Origin: Alphaproteobacteria bacterium
Lineage (GTDB): Bacteria; Pseudomonadota; Alphaproteobacteria; SMXS01
NCBI GenBank assembly: GCA_016124315.1
Contig: WGNW01000010.1
Coordinates: forward strand, 26,628-90,627
Direction: 5' to 3'
DNA length: 64,000 nt
Part shown: piece by piece, positions 1-7,228 of the stretch
Layout: the number at the start of each line of letters is the position of its first letter
Position numbering within the stretch: the first letter of the stretch is position 1
Translations under genes and position numbers: made by a program
Notes under the pieces: model-generated
Told to the model about the DNA's origin: nothing
Seen by the model: only the letters and a program-made list of their open reading frames with translations
The model's database searches: none

Positions 1-2113
1 TGCGGGGCTGTCCGGCCAGCTGCTGGTAGAACAGGCCGCCGTTCTGGATGGTGCAGCCCTGGGCAGGCGATTCACCGCCCGAGCACGGCGCGATGAAGTC
101 GGTGTAATGAGCGTCGTCATAGGCGAGCGACGCGTTGAGCGACAGGCCCTCGGCCCATTTCGGATCCCAGGTGACCTGCAGTTCGGCGCCCGAGGTGCGC
201 GCGCCGCCGGCGTTGAGCGTGACATAGGCGAAGATCGGCGCGTTGAAGAAGTTGAGCTGCAGATCGTTGTACTTGTAGGTGTAGCCGTCCAGCTCGAACG
301 ACAGGGTGCCGTCGGCGAGCAGCGCCTTGATGCCGCCTTCGAAGCCCTTGACGTGTTCCGGGTCGAAGGTGATGTCGTCCACCGGATTGGCGTTGAGCGT
401 GCTGTCGATGGCGCCGTTGTCGAAGCCGCCGGACTTGTAGCCCTTCTTGTAGGCCACGTAGAAGGTCCAGTTGGCGACCGGCTTCCAGGTCAGCGTCACT
501 TCCGGGATCAGCGTGTCGTTGCGCTGGTCGGCCGTCAGGTTGCGGCCCTGGACGAACAGGCCGCTATAGGCCGGGTTGACGTAGGGCTGGATGAAGTAGG
601 AGTTCTTGCGCTCCCACAGGTAGCGGGCGCCGCCGGTCAGCCGCCACTGGTCGGTGATGTCCCACTTGAGCTCGCCATAGGCCGAGACCGTCTCGCCGGT
701 GGTCTCGGAGACCTTGTCGTAGGCGGTGTACCGTTCGTCCGGCGCGGCGGCCGAGTTCTCGGCCCCGGCGAAGTGCACGCTCTGCTCGAAGTAGCGATGG
801 GTGTGCTGGTAGTAGAAGCCGAGCACGCCGTTGACCGGGCCGTCGAAGCTGGTGGCGGCGCGCAGTTCGGCCGAATAGTTGGTGAAAGTGTTGTGCTCCT
901 GGGCGAAGGTCGAGGTGTCGGCGCCGCCGTCGCAGTCGCAGACCCAGGAATCGTTCTGGCGGTGGAAGTTCAGGATCGCCCGGATGTCGACCCAATCGAG
1001 CGCGTAGTCGGCATCGCCGGTGACGATGTAGGACTTGTACTCCTCGCCGAGCTGGCCGCCGAACCGGTTGAGGCCGGCCCGCGTCTTGGCGATGTCGGGC
1101 GGGATCGGGTTGCTGCCCTGGCGCCAGTCCTTGTTGCACTCGCCGACGCCGGCCGGGACCGGCATCTGGTTGGGCACGGTGCCCACGCTGCGGTGGGGAA
1201 CGCCATCGAGGGCGTTGCACTGCACGAGTTCGAGCGCGCCTGGCTGATTGATCCTGTCATCCGCGTAGGACCCTTTCAGCCGCAGCGTCAGCCGGTCGGT
1301 GGGCGTCGCCTTCAGCGTGAGCCTGGTCTGGAAATTCTCGGTTCCCGGGCTCTTGGGAGCGGTCGGCGCCGGGTTGTCGTGCACCGTCGGCGCGAAATTG
1401 TTGGCGACGTCGAAGGTGGTGTATTTCGTGTCGGGCGCGGTGTTGGTCAGCCAGCCGCCCCACATCTTGGTGCCTTCGACGGCCAGCCGAAAGCCCCACT
1501 TGTCGTTGACCGGAACGGAGATGAAGCCCTGGCCCTTCAGGGACTCGGTCTTGACCTCGTAGCCGACCTGCGCCATCGCCTCGAACTCTTGCCCGGGATC
1601 GTTGGTGGTGATGGAGATCACGCCCGCCGTGGCGTTCTTGCCGAAGTAGAGCGCCTGCGGCCCCTTCAGGATCGCCACCTGGCTGACGTCGTACAGCCCC
1701 TCGTTGATGACGCGGCCCTGCGGGAAGTAGACGCCGTCGATGATCACCGCGACCGACTGCTCGATGCCCAGGCTGCCGGCGCTCGACGAGATGCCGCGGA
1801 TGCTGATGCTGGTGCCCGTGCCGCTGAGGATCTTGAGGATTTCCAGCGACGGCGTATGGGCCGCCACGTCCTGCAGGTTGTTCAGCGAATAGTTCTGGAG
1901 TGTCTTTTCATTGACCGCGGTGATGGCGACGGGAATATCGCGCACCGATTCCTCGACGCCGCGCGCTTCCACGGTGACAGTCTCAATAGGTGCCGCCGAT
2001 GCTGTCGCCGCCACCGCAAGCCCGACTCCCAAGGCGGCGAGCCCCGACGCTGCGGCGCGCAGCAGACGGGCGGAACGCGAAGACGCACGGTCTTCGCCAA
2101 GTATCCAATTCAT
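1..2113 (-). CDS. TonB-dependent receptor, 3' end beyond window (704 codons visible)
   Basis: Outer-membrane receptor that would import a substrate using TonB-ExbBD energy. The ORF track misses it because its stop lies left of base 1, but the minus frame from 2113 stays open to the edge. It starts MNWILGEDRASS after a clear GGGGAGGAA ribosome site, followed by an Ala-rich signal peptide ending ATASAA and a TonB-box-like IETVTVEARG. The plug domain is recognisable (IPVAITAVN, ISIRGISSSAG, VAVIIDGVYFPQG, LKGPQALYFGKNATAGVI), then beta-barrel strands continue to the edge. It is divergent from the SnoaL-like gene across a 527-bp intergenic region. Family certain; substrate unknown, though the neighbouring CoA and Rieske enzymes suggest a hydrophobic carbon source. 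Confidence 0.93.
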   Translation of the reverse strand, partial: MNWILGEDRASSRSARLLRAAASGLAALGVGLAVAATASAAPIETVTVEARGVEESVRDIPVAITAVNEKTLQNYSLNNLQDVAAHTPSLEILKILSGTGTSISIRGISSSAGSLGIEQSVAVIIDGVYFPQGRVINEGLYDVSQVAILKGPQALYFGKNATAGVISITTNDPGQEFEAMAQVGYEVKTESLKGQGFISVPVNDKWGFRLAVEGTKMWGGWLTNTAPDTKYTTFDVANNFAPTVHDNPAPTAPKSPGTENFQTRLTLKATPTDRLTLRLKGSYADDRINQPGALELVQCNALDGVPHRSVGTVPNQMPVPAGVGECNKDWRQGSNPIPPDIAKTRAGLNRFGGQLGEEYKSYIVTGDADYALDWVDIRAILNFHRQNDSWVCDCDGGADTSTFAQEHNTFTNYSAELRAATSFDGPVNGVLGFYYQHTHRYFEQSVHFAGAENSAAAPDERYTAYDKVSETTGETVSAYGELKWDITDQWRLTGGARYLWERKNSYFIQPYVNPAYSGLFVQGRNLTADQRNDTLIPEVTLTWKPVANWTFYVAYKKGYKSGGFDNGAIDSTLNANPVDDITFDPEHVKGFEGGIKALLADGTLSFELDGYTYKYNDLQLNFFNAPIFAYVTLNAGGARTSGAELQVTWDPKWAEGLSLNASLAYDDAHYTDFIAPCSGGESPAQGCTIQNGGLFYQQLAGQPR

Positions 2114-2230
2114 TCTGGTTCCTCCCCAGTGTGACATCGACACGATCAAGTGCGCGGTCCGGGTCCCCTGCGTTCGGCGCCTGCCCATCGGCCATGGAGC
2201 GCAGCCGCCCTCTTCCCCGCGACCGATATT

Positions 2231-2242
2231 GGTCATTTGACC
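2231..2242. promoter_or_regulatory. Candidate operator palindrome GGTCATTTGACC
   Basis: A GGTCA-TT-TGACC inverted repeat lies about 118 bp upstream of the TonB receptor start in an AT-richer patch. Its symmetry and position suit a dimeric repressor site, but no adjacent regulator gene points to a specific protein. Confidence 0.3.
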
Positions 2243-2427
2243 TAACTATTCACTTCTTTGCACAATGGTGTCAACCGCGGTCCATTCCGGGCGCGCGCCG
2301 CTCCCGCAGCGGCCGGCCGGCGATCACGCCTTCATTGCCGACGTTCTGCTCGGCGCCCCGAGAACCTGCGCCTTCCGCTCCTGTGCAGCCTGGCCATCCT
2401 CTCCCCGCCCGATGGAAACCGATCGGT

Positions 2428-2446
2428 AACAAGTAAATACATTGTT
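2428..2446. promoter_or_regulatory. Candidate operator AACAA-N9-TTGTT
   Basis: An inverted repeat in an AT-rich island about 195 bp upstream of the SnoaL-like gene, followed at 2445 by a second small dyad (TTGGT-N7-ACCAA). It resembles TetR-type half-site spacing. Weak evidence only. Confidence 0.25.
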
Positions 2447-2640
2447 GGTTCTTTCGACCAATCTATCCCGAAAGACAGACACGCTCAACTGTTCCGGACA
2501 GACCTGACGGTCCGGCGGCGACGGCCTGCGCAGGGCGGCCGGCTGCGGCCGCGAAACCCCGAACGCGGAATTGCTCTCGCCGCCCCGATCCCACAAGCTT
2601 GTCCGGCCGGACGATTCCGGCGGCAATTGGGGAGAACCGC

Positions 2641-3096
2641 ATGACCATCGAAGACCTGCTCGAAATCGAGGAGATCAGGAACCTGCGCCACCTCTACGCG
2701 CTCTATCTCGACAGTGGCGAAATCGAGAAGCTGGTGGCGCTGTTCGTGGAGGACGGCGTCGCGGAATGGCCTGAGCACATGGGCGGCTACTGGGCCGGCC
2801 ACAAGCGCATGCTGGAAGGCTGGACCGCAGTCTACAAGGAGAACGACCTGCCGTTCGCCCACCTGCATGTCGCGACCAACCCGTTCGTCCGGCTGACCGG
2901 ACCGGATACCGCCAACGGCCGCTACTACGCCATCTCGGTCCACACCACGGAAACGGACATCTCGCAGGTGATCAACGTCATCGGTATCCACGACGACCTG
3001 TACCGCAAGATCGACGGGAAGTGGTTCTTCGAGAAGACCCGGTACGACTTCCTATACCCGGTGCGCCGCTACCAGGGACCGCGGATCCCGATCTGA
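2641..3096 (+). CDS. SnoaL/NTF2-like fold protein
   Basis: 151-aa single-domain protein of the NTF2/SnoaL-like superfamily, whose cone-shaped pocket is used by dehydratases, cyclases and dioxygenase beta subunits. The start MTIEDLLEIEEIRNL was chosen because TTGGGGAGA lies just upstream; the track's upstream start has no ribosome site. The pattern I-E-E-I-R-N-L-R-H-L-Y with later DGVAEWPE and HLHVATNPFVRLTG is typical. It could be a small catabolic isomerase/dehydratase, or a beta-like partner for the lone Rieske alpha subunits nearby, although those pairs are normally adjacent. The exact reaction cannot be assigned. Confidence 0.8.
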   Translation: MTIEDLLEIEEIRNLRHLYALYLDSGEIEKLVALFVEDGVAEWPEHMGGYWAGHKRMLEGWTAVYKENDLPFAHLHVATNPFVRLTGPDTANGRYYAISVHTTETDISQVINVIGIHDDLYRKIDGKWFFEKTRYDFLYPVRRYQGPRIPI

Positions 3097-3104
3097 GCCG
3101 GAGA

Positions 3105-3746
3105 TCACCGGTAGGCCGCGCCCCAGCGGTCAAGGTGCACCAGCTCATCCAGTGGGCGCCGGCGTACCGGGCCGAACCGCCCCTTCGGATAGCCGATCGG
3201 GACGATGGCGAAGGAGCGCACGCCGTCGGGCAATCCGAGCACGGCGTCCACTTCCTTGCCGTGGGCCATGTGCCGCGTCGTCAGGGTCGCCCCCAGGCCC
3301 AACGCCCGGGCCGCCAGCAGCATGTTCTGCACCGCAGGGTAGATCGACGCGCCGCTGCCCGGGTTGCCGCCGTCCCTGCCGACCTCCAGGCAGGCGACGA
3401 TCCACACCGGCACCTCGTGGAAGTGACGGGTGAGGTGCTCCACCGCGTCGATCTGGCGCACCAGCGTGTCCTTTTCCGGCCCCGGCTCCATGCGGTCGAG
3501 CCTGGCCTTGTAGTGCGGCCACGCCACCTCGTCCCAGGCCTGCTCGTAGAGCGGCTGGATGCGCTCCTTCACCGGCCGGTCCTTGACCACGATAAAGCCC
3601 CATTGCTGGGCGTTGCCGCCGCTGGGCGCCGAGCGCGCCGCCTCCAGGATCTTCCGGATCAGCTCGTCCGGCACGGGATCCGGCTTCAGCCGGCGCATGG
3701 CCCGGGTGGTGTGGATGATGTCGAACAGCCTGGCGTCGTCTTCCAT
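3105..3746 (-). CDS. Nitroreductase family protein
   Basis: 213-aa FMN-dependent NAD(P)H oxidoreductase of the nitroreductase fold. Recognisable features are the N-terminal FMN phosphate-binding RAMRRLKPDPVP, the SAPSGGNAQQW segment, and the C-terminal ALGLGATLTTRH with IVPIGYPKGRFGPVRRRPL. I start at MEDDARLF rather than the track's MPRRDPMEDD because a GGAGGG site sits 5 bases before the former. It lies 31 bp downstream of the CoA-transferase gene on the same strand, so the two are probably co-transcribed. Likely a ene-, quinone- or nitro-reductase of the local catabolic pathway; substrate unknown. Confidence 0.87.
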   Translation of the reverse strand: MEDDARLFDIIHTTRAMRRLKPDPVPDELIRKILEAARSAPSGGNAQQWGFIVVKDRPVKERIQPLYEQAWDEVAWPHYKARLDRMEPGPEKDTLVRQIDAVEHLTRHFHEVPVWIVACLEVGRDGGNPGSGASIYPAVQNMLLAARALGLGATLTTRHMAHGKEVDAVLGLPDGVRSFAIVPIGYPKGRFGPVRRRPLDELVHLDRWGAAYR

Positions 3747-3777
3747 GGGGTCCCTCCGCGGCAATTCCCAGCGTCCG

Positions 3778-4968
3778 TTACAGCACGTTCCTGCGCCTCA
3801 GCCCGTCGATCTCCTCGGCCGAATAGCCGGCCCAGGCCAGCACCTCGTCGGTGCTGGCGCCGCATTCCGGCGGCGCCACGGCCAGGCTGCTGTCGGTGCG
3901 GCTCAGGGTGTAGGGCTGGCCGAGCAGCGTGATCGCGCCCAGTTCCGGCGACGCGACGGTCTGCGCCATGCCGAGATGGCGGACCTGCGGATCGGCGAAC
4001 GCCTCGTCCACGCCATAGACGGGACCGCAGGGGATGCCGCTCGCATTCAGCAGGTCGATCCAGCTGGCGCTGTCCCGGGCGAGCAGGGCGGCCTGCACCG
4101 CCGCGTTGACCCGGCCGCGGTGGGCGAGGCGGCCGGCCGGCGTGGCGAAATCGGGATCGGCCGCCGCCTCCTCGATGCCGAGCACCGCGCAGAACCGCGG
4201 CCAGGCGTTCGGCATCGGCGCCACGTTGATGCTGCCGTCGCTGGTGCGGAAGCAGCCCATGGGCACGGCGGTCGGATGATCGTTGCCCACCTGCCCCGGG
4301 ACGTCGCCCTTCATCAGCCAGCGCGCCGCCTGGAAATCCAGCATGAACAGCGCCGCCTGCAGCAGCGAGGTCTGCACCCACTGCCCCTCGCCCGAGGTCT
4401 CCCGCTCCAGCAGCGCCGTGAGCGTGCCCAGTGCGCCGAACACGCCCGCGGCCACGTCGGCGATGGCGATGCCGACCCGCATGGGCCCGCCGCCCGGCGC
4501 GCCGGTGATGGACATCAGCCCCGACATGCCCTGCGCGATCTGGTCGAGGCCGGGCCGGCTGGCATAGGGACCGTCCTGCCCGAAACCGGAAATGCTGGTG
4601 TAGACCAGGCGCGGATTGACGGCGCGCATCGCCTCGTAGCCGAATCCCAGCCGCTCCTTCACGTCGGGCCGGTAGTTCTCGACCAGCACGTCGGCCCGCT
4701 CCGCCAGGCGTTTCAGCACGGTCAGCCCCTCATCCGTCTTCAGGTCGAGGGTGATGCTCCGCTTGTTGCGATGGAGGTTCTGGAAGTCGGAGTCGTAACG
4801 GTCGGCGAAATCCGGGAACGGCCGGTCCGGCGCCGGCGGCATCTCCACCTTGATGACGTCGGCGCCCCAGTCGGCCAGCTGGCGGACGCAGCTGGGTCCG
4901 GCGCGGGCCCGGGTCAGATCGATCACGGTGAAGCGCGCGAGGGCGTCTGAAGCGGACTGGAAACTCAT
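3778..4968 (-). CDS. CaiB/BaiF (family III) CoA-transferase
   Basis: 396-aa enzyme that moves CoA between a thioester and a free acid, or racemises acyl-CoA. N-terminal VIDLTRARAGPSCVRQLADWGADVIKVE and the later NKRSITLDLKTDEG, ENYRPDVKERLG and SGFGQDGPY are classic. Where formyl-CoA transferase has its catalytic Asp (an SLxDA-type motif), this protein reads TSLLQAALFMLDFQ, with Gln in what I take to be the aligned position; this also occurs in a known CaiB subgroup, so inactivity should not be assumed. First gene of a probable two-gene minus operon with the nitroreductase. The acid partner is unknown. Confidence 0.92.
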   Translation of the reverse strand: MSFQSASDALARFTVIDLTRARAGPSCVRQLADWGADVIKVEMPPAPDRPFPDFADRYDSDFQNLHRNKRSITLDLKTDEGLTVLKRLAERADVLVENYRPDVKERLGFGYEAMRAVNPRLVYTSISGFGQDGPYASRPGLDQIAQGMSGLMSITGAPGGGPMRVGIAIADVAAGVFGALGTLTALLERETSGEGQWVQTSLLQAALFMLDFQAARWLMKGDVPGQVGNDHPTAVPMGCFRTSDGSINVAPMPNAWPRFCAVLGIEEAAADPDFATPAGRLAHRGRVNAAVQAALLARDSASWIDLLNASGIPCGPVYGVDEAFADPQVRHLGMAQTVASPELGAITLLGQPYTLSRTDSSLAVAPPECGASTDEVLAWAGYSAEEIDGLRRRNVL

Positions 4969-5086
4969 GCTGCGGTCTCCCCACTCGAGCGGTTCTTCAG
5001 GCCGTCGAACCCGCCTCCCCGGCGCTACGCAACGTCCGCACGACTAAACCTTCACGCGCGCTTATTCAAGACCAAAGCGGCGTCCC

Positions 5087-5752
5087 CTAGTCGAGATAGG
5101 CGCCCGAGTCGAACAGCGTCGAGACGATCCGGATCATCTTCTCATGGTCCAGATCCTTGCCGAGGAAGGTGTGGTCCATGACGATGGCCAGATAGGCGCC
5201 GACGCCCACCATCGAGAGCACCTCCGGGTCGAGGTCCTTGCGGCGGCGTCCGCCGAGGGACTCGCGGATCGTCGTCGCCATGGCCTGGAACCATGGATAG
5301 AGGTGGCTGGCATAGAACCGCCGGCCGCGCTCGCTGTCCGAAAACAGGCCCGTCATCAGCAGCGGATAGACGTCGACGATCGTATCGAGCAGGCGCCGGT
5401 GCGCCTCGACGTTGAGCCGGCGCTGCTCCTCCACCGTCGAAGCGCCGTTGTAGCTGCGGGCGATCTCGATCTCCTTTTCGGCAAGCCGCTCCAGCGGCTC
5501 GACCACCGCGGCATCGAACAGTTCCTCCTTGGTCTTGAAATGGGCGAACAGGGTCGCCTCGTTGACGCCCGCCTCGCGGGCCAGTTCCCGCGTGCGCGAG
5601 CCGCCCAGCCCGGACCGGATGAACACCCGCTGGGCGGCCTTGAGGATCTGCGCCCGGCGCTCCTCGGCGGAAAGGCGTTTTCGCCGCCGCCGCGGCGAGG
5701 GTGACGCGTCGTCGTCGGGCGCATTGCCCGCAGTTCCCTGCTGTTCGGCCAT
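5087..5752 (-). CDS. TetR/AcrR family transcriptional regulator
   Basis: 221-aa repressor. A charged N-terminal tail (PSPRRRRKRLSAEERR) precedes the helix-turn-helix: RAQILKAAQRVFIRSGLGGSRTRELAREAGVNEATLFAHFKTKEELFDAAV. The rest is a divergent alpha-helical ligand domain. It lies 58 bp downstream of the Rieske oxygenase gene on the same strand and likely shares its transcript; the perfect GATCAT-N5-ATGATC dyad upstream of that oxygenase is a plausible target, giving autoregulation. The inducer would be a substrate or product of the oxygenase; this is inference. Confidence 0.93.
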   Translation of the reverse strand: MAEQQGTAGNAPDDDASPSPRRRRKRLSAEERRAQILKAAQRVFIRSGLGGSRTRELAREAGVNEATLFAHFKTKEELFDAAVVEPLERLAEKEIEIARSYNGASTVEEQRRLNVEAHRRLLDTIVDVYPLLMTGLFSDSERGRRFYASHLYPWFQAMATTIRESLGGRRRKDLDPEVLSMVGVGAYLAIVMDHTFLGKDLDHEKMIRIVSTLFDSGAYLD

Positions 5753-5810
5753 CGTCGGCAGCTACGTCCTTCCTCGCAAGCCCTGGCGGCATCCGGCCGC
5801 CGTTCCCGGT

Positions 5811-7115
5811 TCAAACCCTGCCGGCGCCCTCGCCATCGATGTAGTCCATCAGGGTCTTGTGCATGTGTCGGATGCGGCGCTCCTGGCTGGAGATCCACAG
5901 CCCCTCGAACGCCGACGAGTTCATGCCCTTCTGCACGTGCGGCAGGTTCACCGCGTCCTGGTCGAGCACCAGGCCCAGCGAACGCTGCCCGAACGCCACA
6001 TGCTCGTGGTCCGGCATGGGCGGGCGCTTCTGCCCCTTGGGCACCCGCACATGGACCGTGACGTCGTAGTACATCTTGTTCGGGTCGCTCGCGTGCGGCC
6101 GTTGGCGGAACAGCATCATGCGGTCCGAGAAGGTGTTCAGCGTCAGGTTCGGGAAGATGAAGTAGTGGTAGTTGTCGGTGAGCTGGTCGTCGTTCAGCTC
6201 CGAGTAGTCGACGCCCCGCTTCTGCTGGCTCTCGCGCTTGTAGACCTGCAGCGCCCGCCGGATTTCGGTGACCCGGCCGGTGTACTGGTCGGGATTCATG
6301 CCGACGGCCTGCAGGGCGTTCGCCAGGATCTCGGGCACTTCGTACGGCTCCTCGCCCAGCCGCGGGCTGTAGGTGTGATAGGGCACCAGGTAGCGGTTAT
6401 GCCTGTCGTAGAGGTCGATCTGCACGTCCACGTCGTCAATGGTGTAAGACAGTTCGGGATGGATGCACTGGACGTGGTAGACCTCGTTGAAGGCGTCCAC
6501 CGAGGTCTTCCAGTTGCAGTCCGACTCCACCGTCACGTTCATGGTCAGCGCCATGTCGGCGAAATGATAGGGGTCCAGGTGCTGCGGGATCATGCCGAGA
6601 AAGTCCCGCAACGGCTCGGCGTCAGGGTTCAGGTTGAACCAGACCCAGCCGCCCCAGCTGTCCGTCTCGACTTGCTTCAGGCTTAGCTTGTCGCGCGGGC
6701 AGCCCTGGGCGAAATCCTCCTCGTCGGGGACGTTGATCAGCTTGCCGGTCAGGTCGTACTCCCAGAAGTGGTAGGCGCACTGCAGCGTCCGCGAATTGCC
6801 GCACTGGTCGAACTTGACCTGGTTGCCGCGGTGGTTGCAGACGTTGTAGAAGGTCCGCGCCCTGCCGTCCTCGCCGCGGACGATCAGCAGGGACTCGGTG
6901 CCGATCTCGGTGGTGGCGTTGTCGCCCGGCTCCGGAATCTCGTCCTCGCGGCAGCCCACCAGCCAGACCTTGGTCCACATCCGCTCCCATTCCAGATTCA
7001 TGAAATCGGTCGAGGTGTACCGTTGCTTGGGGATCACCTCGGAGCCGAGATTGGGCTCCGGCGCCTTTTCCGCCGGCGTCCGTACGCTTTCCTTCACCCT
7101 GCTGATGGCGACCAT
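5811..7115 (-). CDS. Rieske non-heme iron oxygenase, alpha subunit
   Basis: 434-aa aromatic-ring-hydroxylating-type oxygenase. The Rieske [2Fe-2S] ligands are C93-x-H95 (CNHRG) and C113-x2-H116 (CAYH). The mononuclear iron site is in DAFNEVYHVQCIHPE, with H214 and H219. The start at MVAISRVKES is preceded by GGGGAG at the right distance; the track's MHRSVDGER extension is less likely. No beta subunit, ferredoxin or reductase lies beside it, so electron donors must be elsewhere or the enzyme is a homo-oligomeric (alpha-only) type. Followed by a tetR gene. Substrate unknown; the region hints at aromatic, terpenoid or steroid compounds. Confidence 0.93.
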   Translation of the reverse strand: MVAISRVKESVRTPAEKAPEPNLGSEVIPKQRYTSTDFMNLEWERMWTKVWLVGCREDEIPEPGDNATTEIGTESLLIVRGEDGRARTFYNVCNHRGNQVKFDQCGNSRTLQCAYHFWEYDLTGKLINVPDEEDFAQGCPRDKLSLKQVETDSWGGWVWFNLNPDAEPLRDFLGMIPQHLDPYHFADMALTMNVTVESDCNWKTSVDAFNEVYHVQCIHPELSYTIDDVDVQIDLYDRHNRYLVPYHTYSPRLGEEPYEVPEILANALQAVGMNPDQYTGRVTEIRRALQVYKRESQQKRGVDYSELNDDQLTDNYHYFIFPNLTLNTFSDRMMLFRQRPHASDPNKMYYDVTVHVRVPKGQKRPPMPDHEHVAFGQRSLGLVLDQDAVNLPHVQKGMNSSAFEGLWISSQERRIRHMHKTLMDYIDGEGAGRV

Positions 7116-7158
7116 CGTCCGCTCCCCGTCGACGCTTCTATGCAAGACCCTGCCAGCA

Positions 7159-7175
7159 GATCATAGATAATGATC
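7159..7175. promoter_or_regulatory. Candidate TetR operator GATCAT-N5-ATGATC
   Basis: A perfect 6-bp inverted repeat with AGATA centre lies 43 bp upstream of the Rieske oxygenase start, in a short AT-rich patch between that gene and the end of aidB. The tetR gene of the same operon is the obvious candidate binder. Confidence 0.45.
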
Positions 7176-7228
7176 ACTTACTTGAAAACGGCCTCGCTGC
7201 CGGAGGCCTCACGGACCGGCCGTCCGCC

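Larger units (their letters stand above)
2114..2640. other. Divergent intergenic region between TonB receptor and SnoaL-like gene
   Basis: 527 bp without a credible gene. Short ORFs here overlap one another and lack coding character. It must hold both divergent promoters. Two palindromes stand out and are listed separately: GGTCATTTGACC on the receptor side and AACAA-N9-TTGTT on the SnoaL side. The stretch at 2428-2470 is locally AT-rich, as expected of a promoter. Confidence 0.6.

Noticed and set aside
107-2134. 675-aa plus-strand ORF
   Set aside because: Shadow of the TonB receptor on the minus strand; the receptor frame is open, has signal peptide and plug motifs and a good ribosome site.
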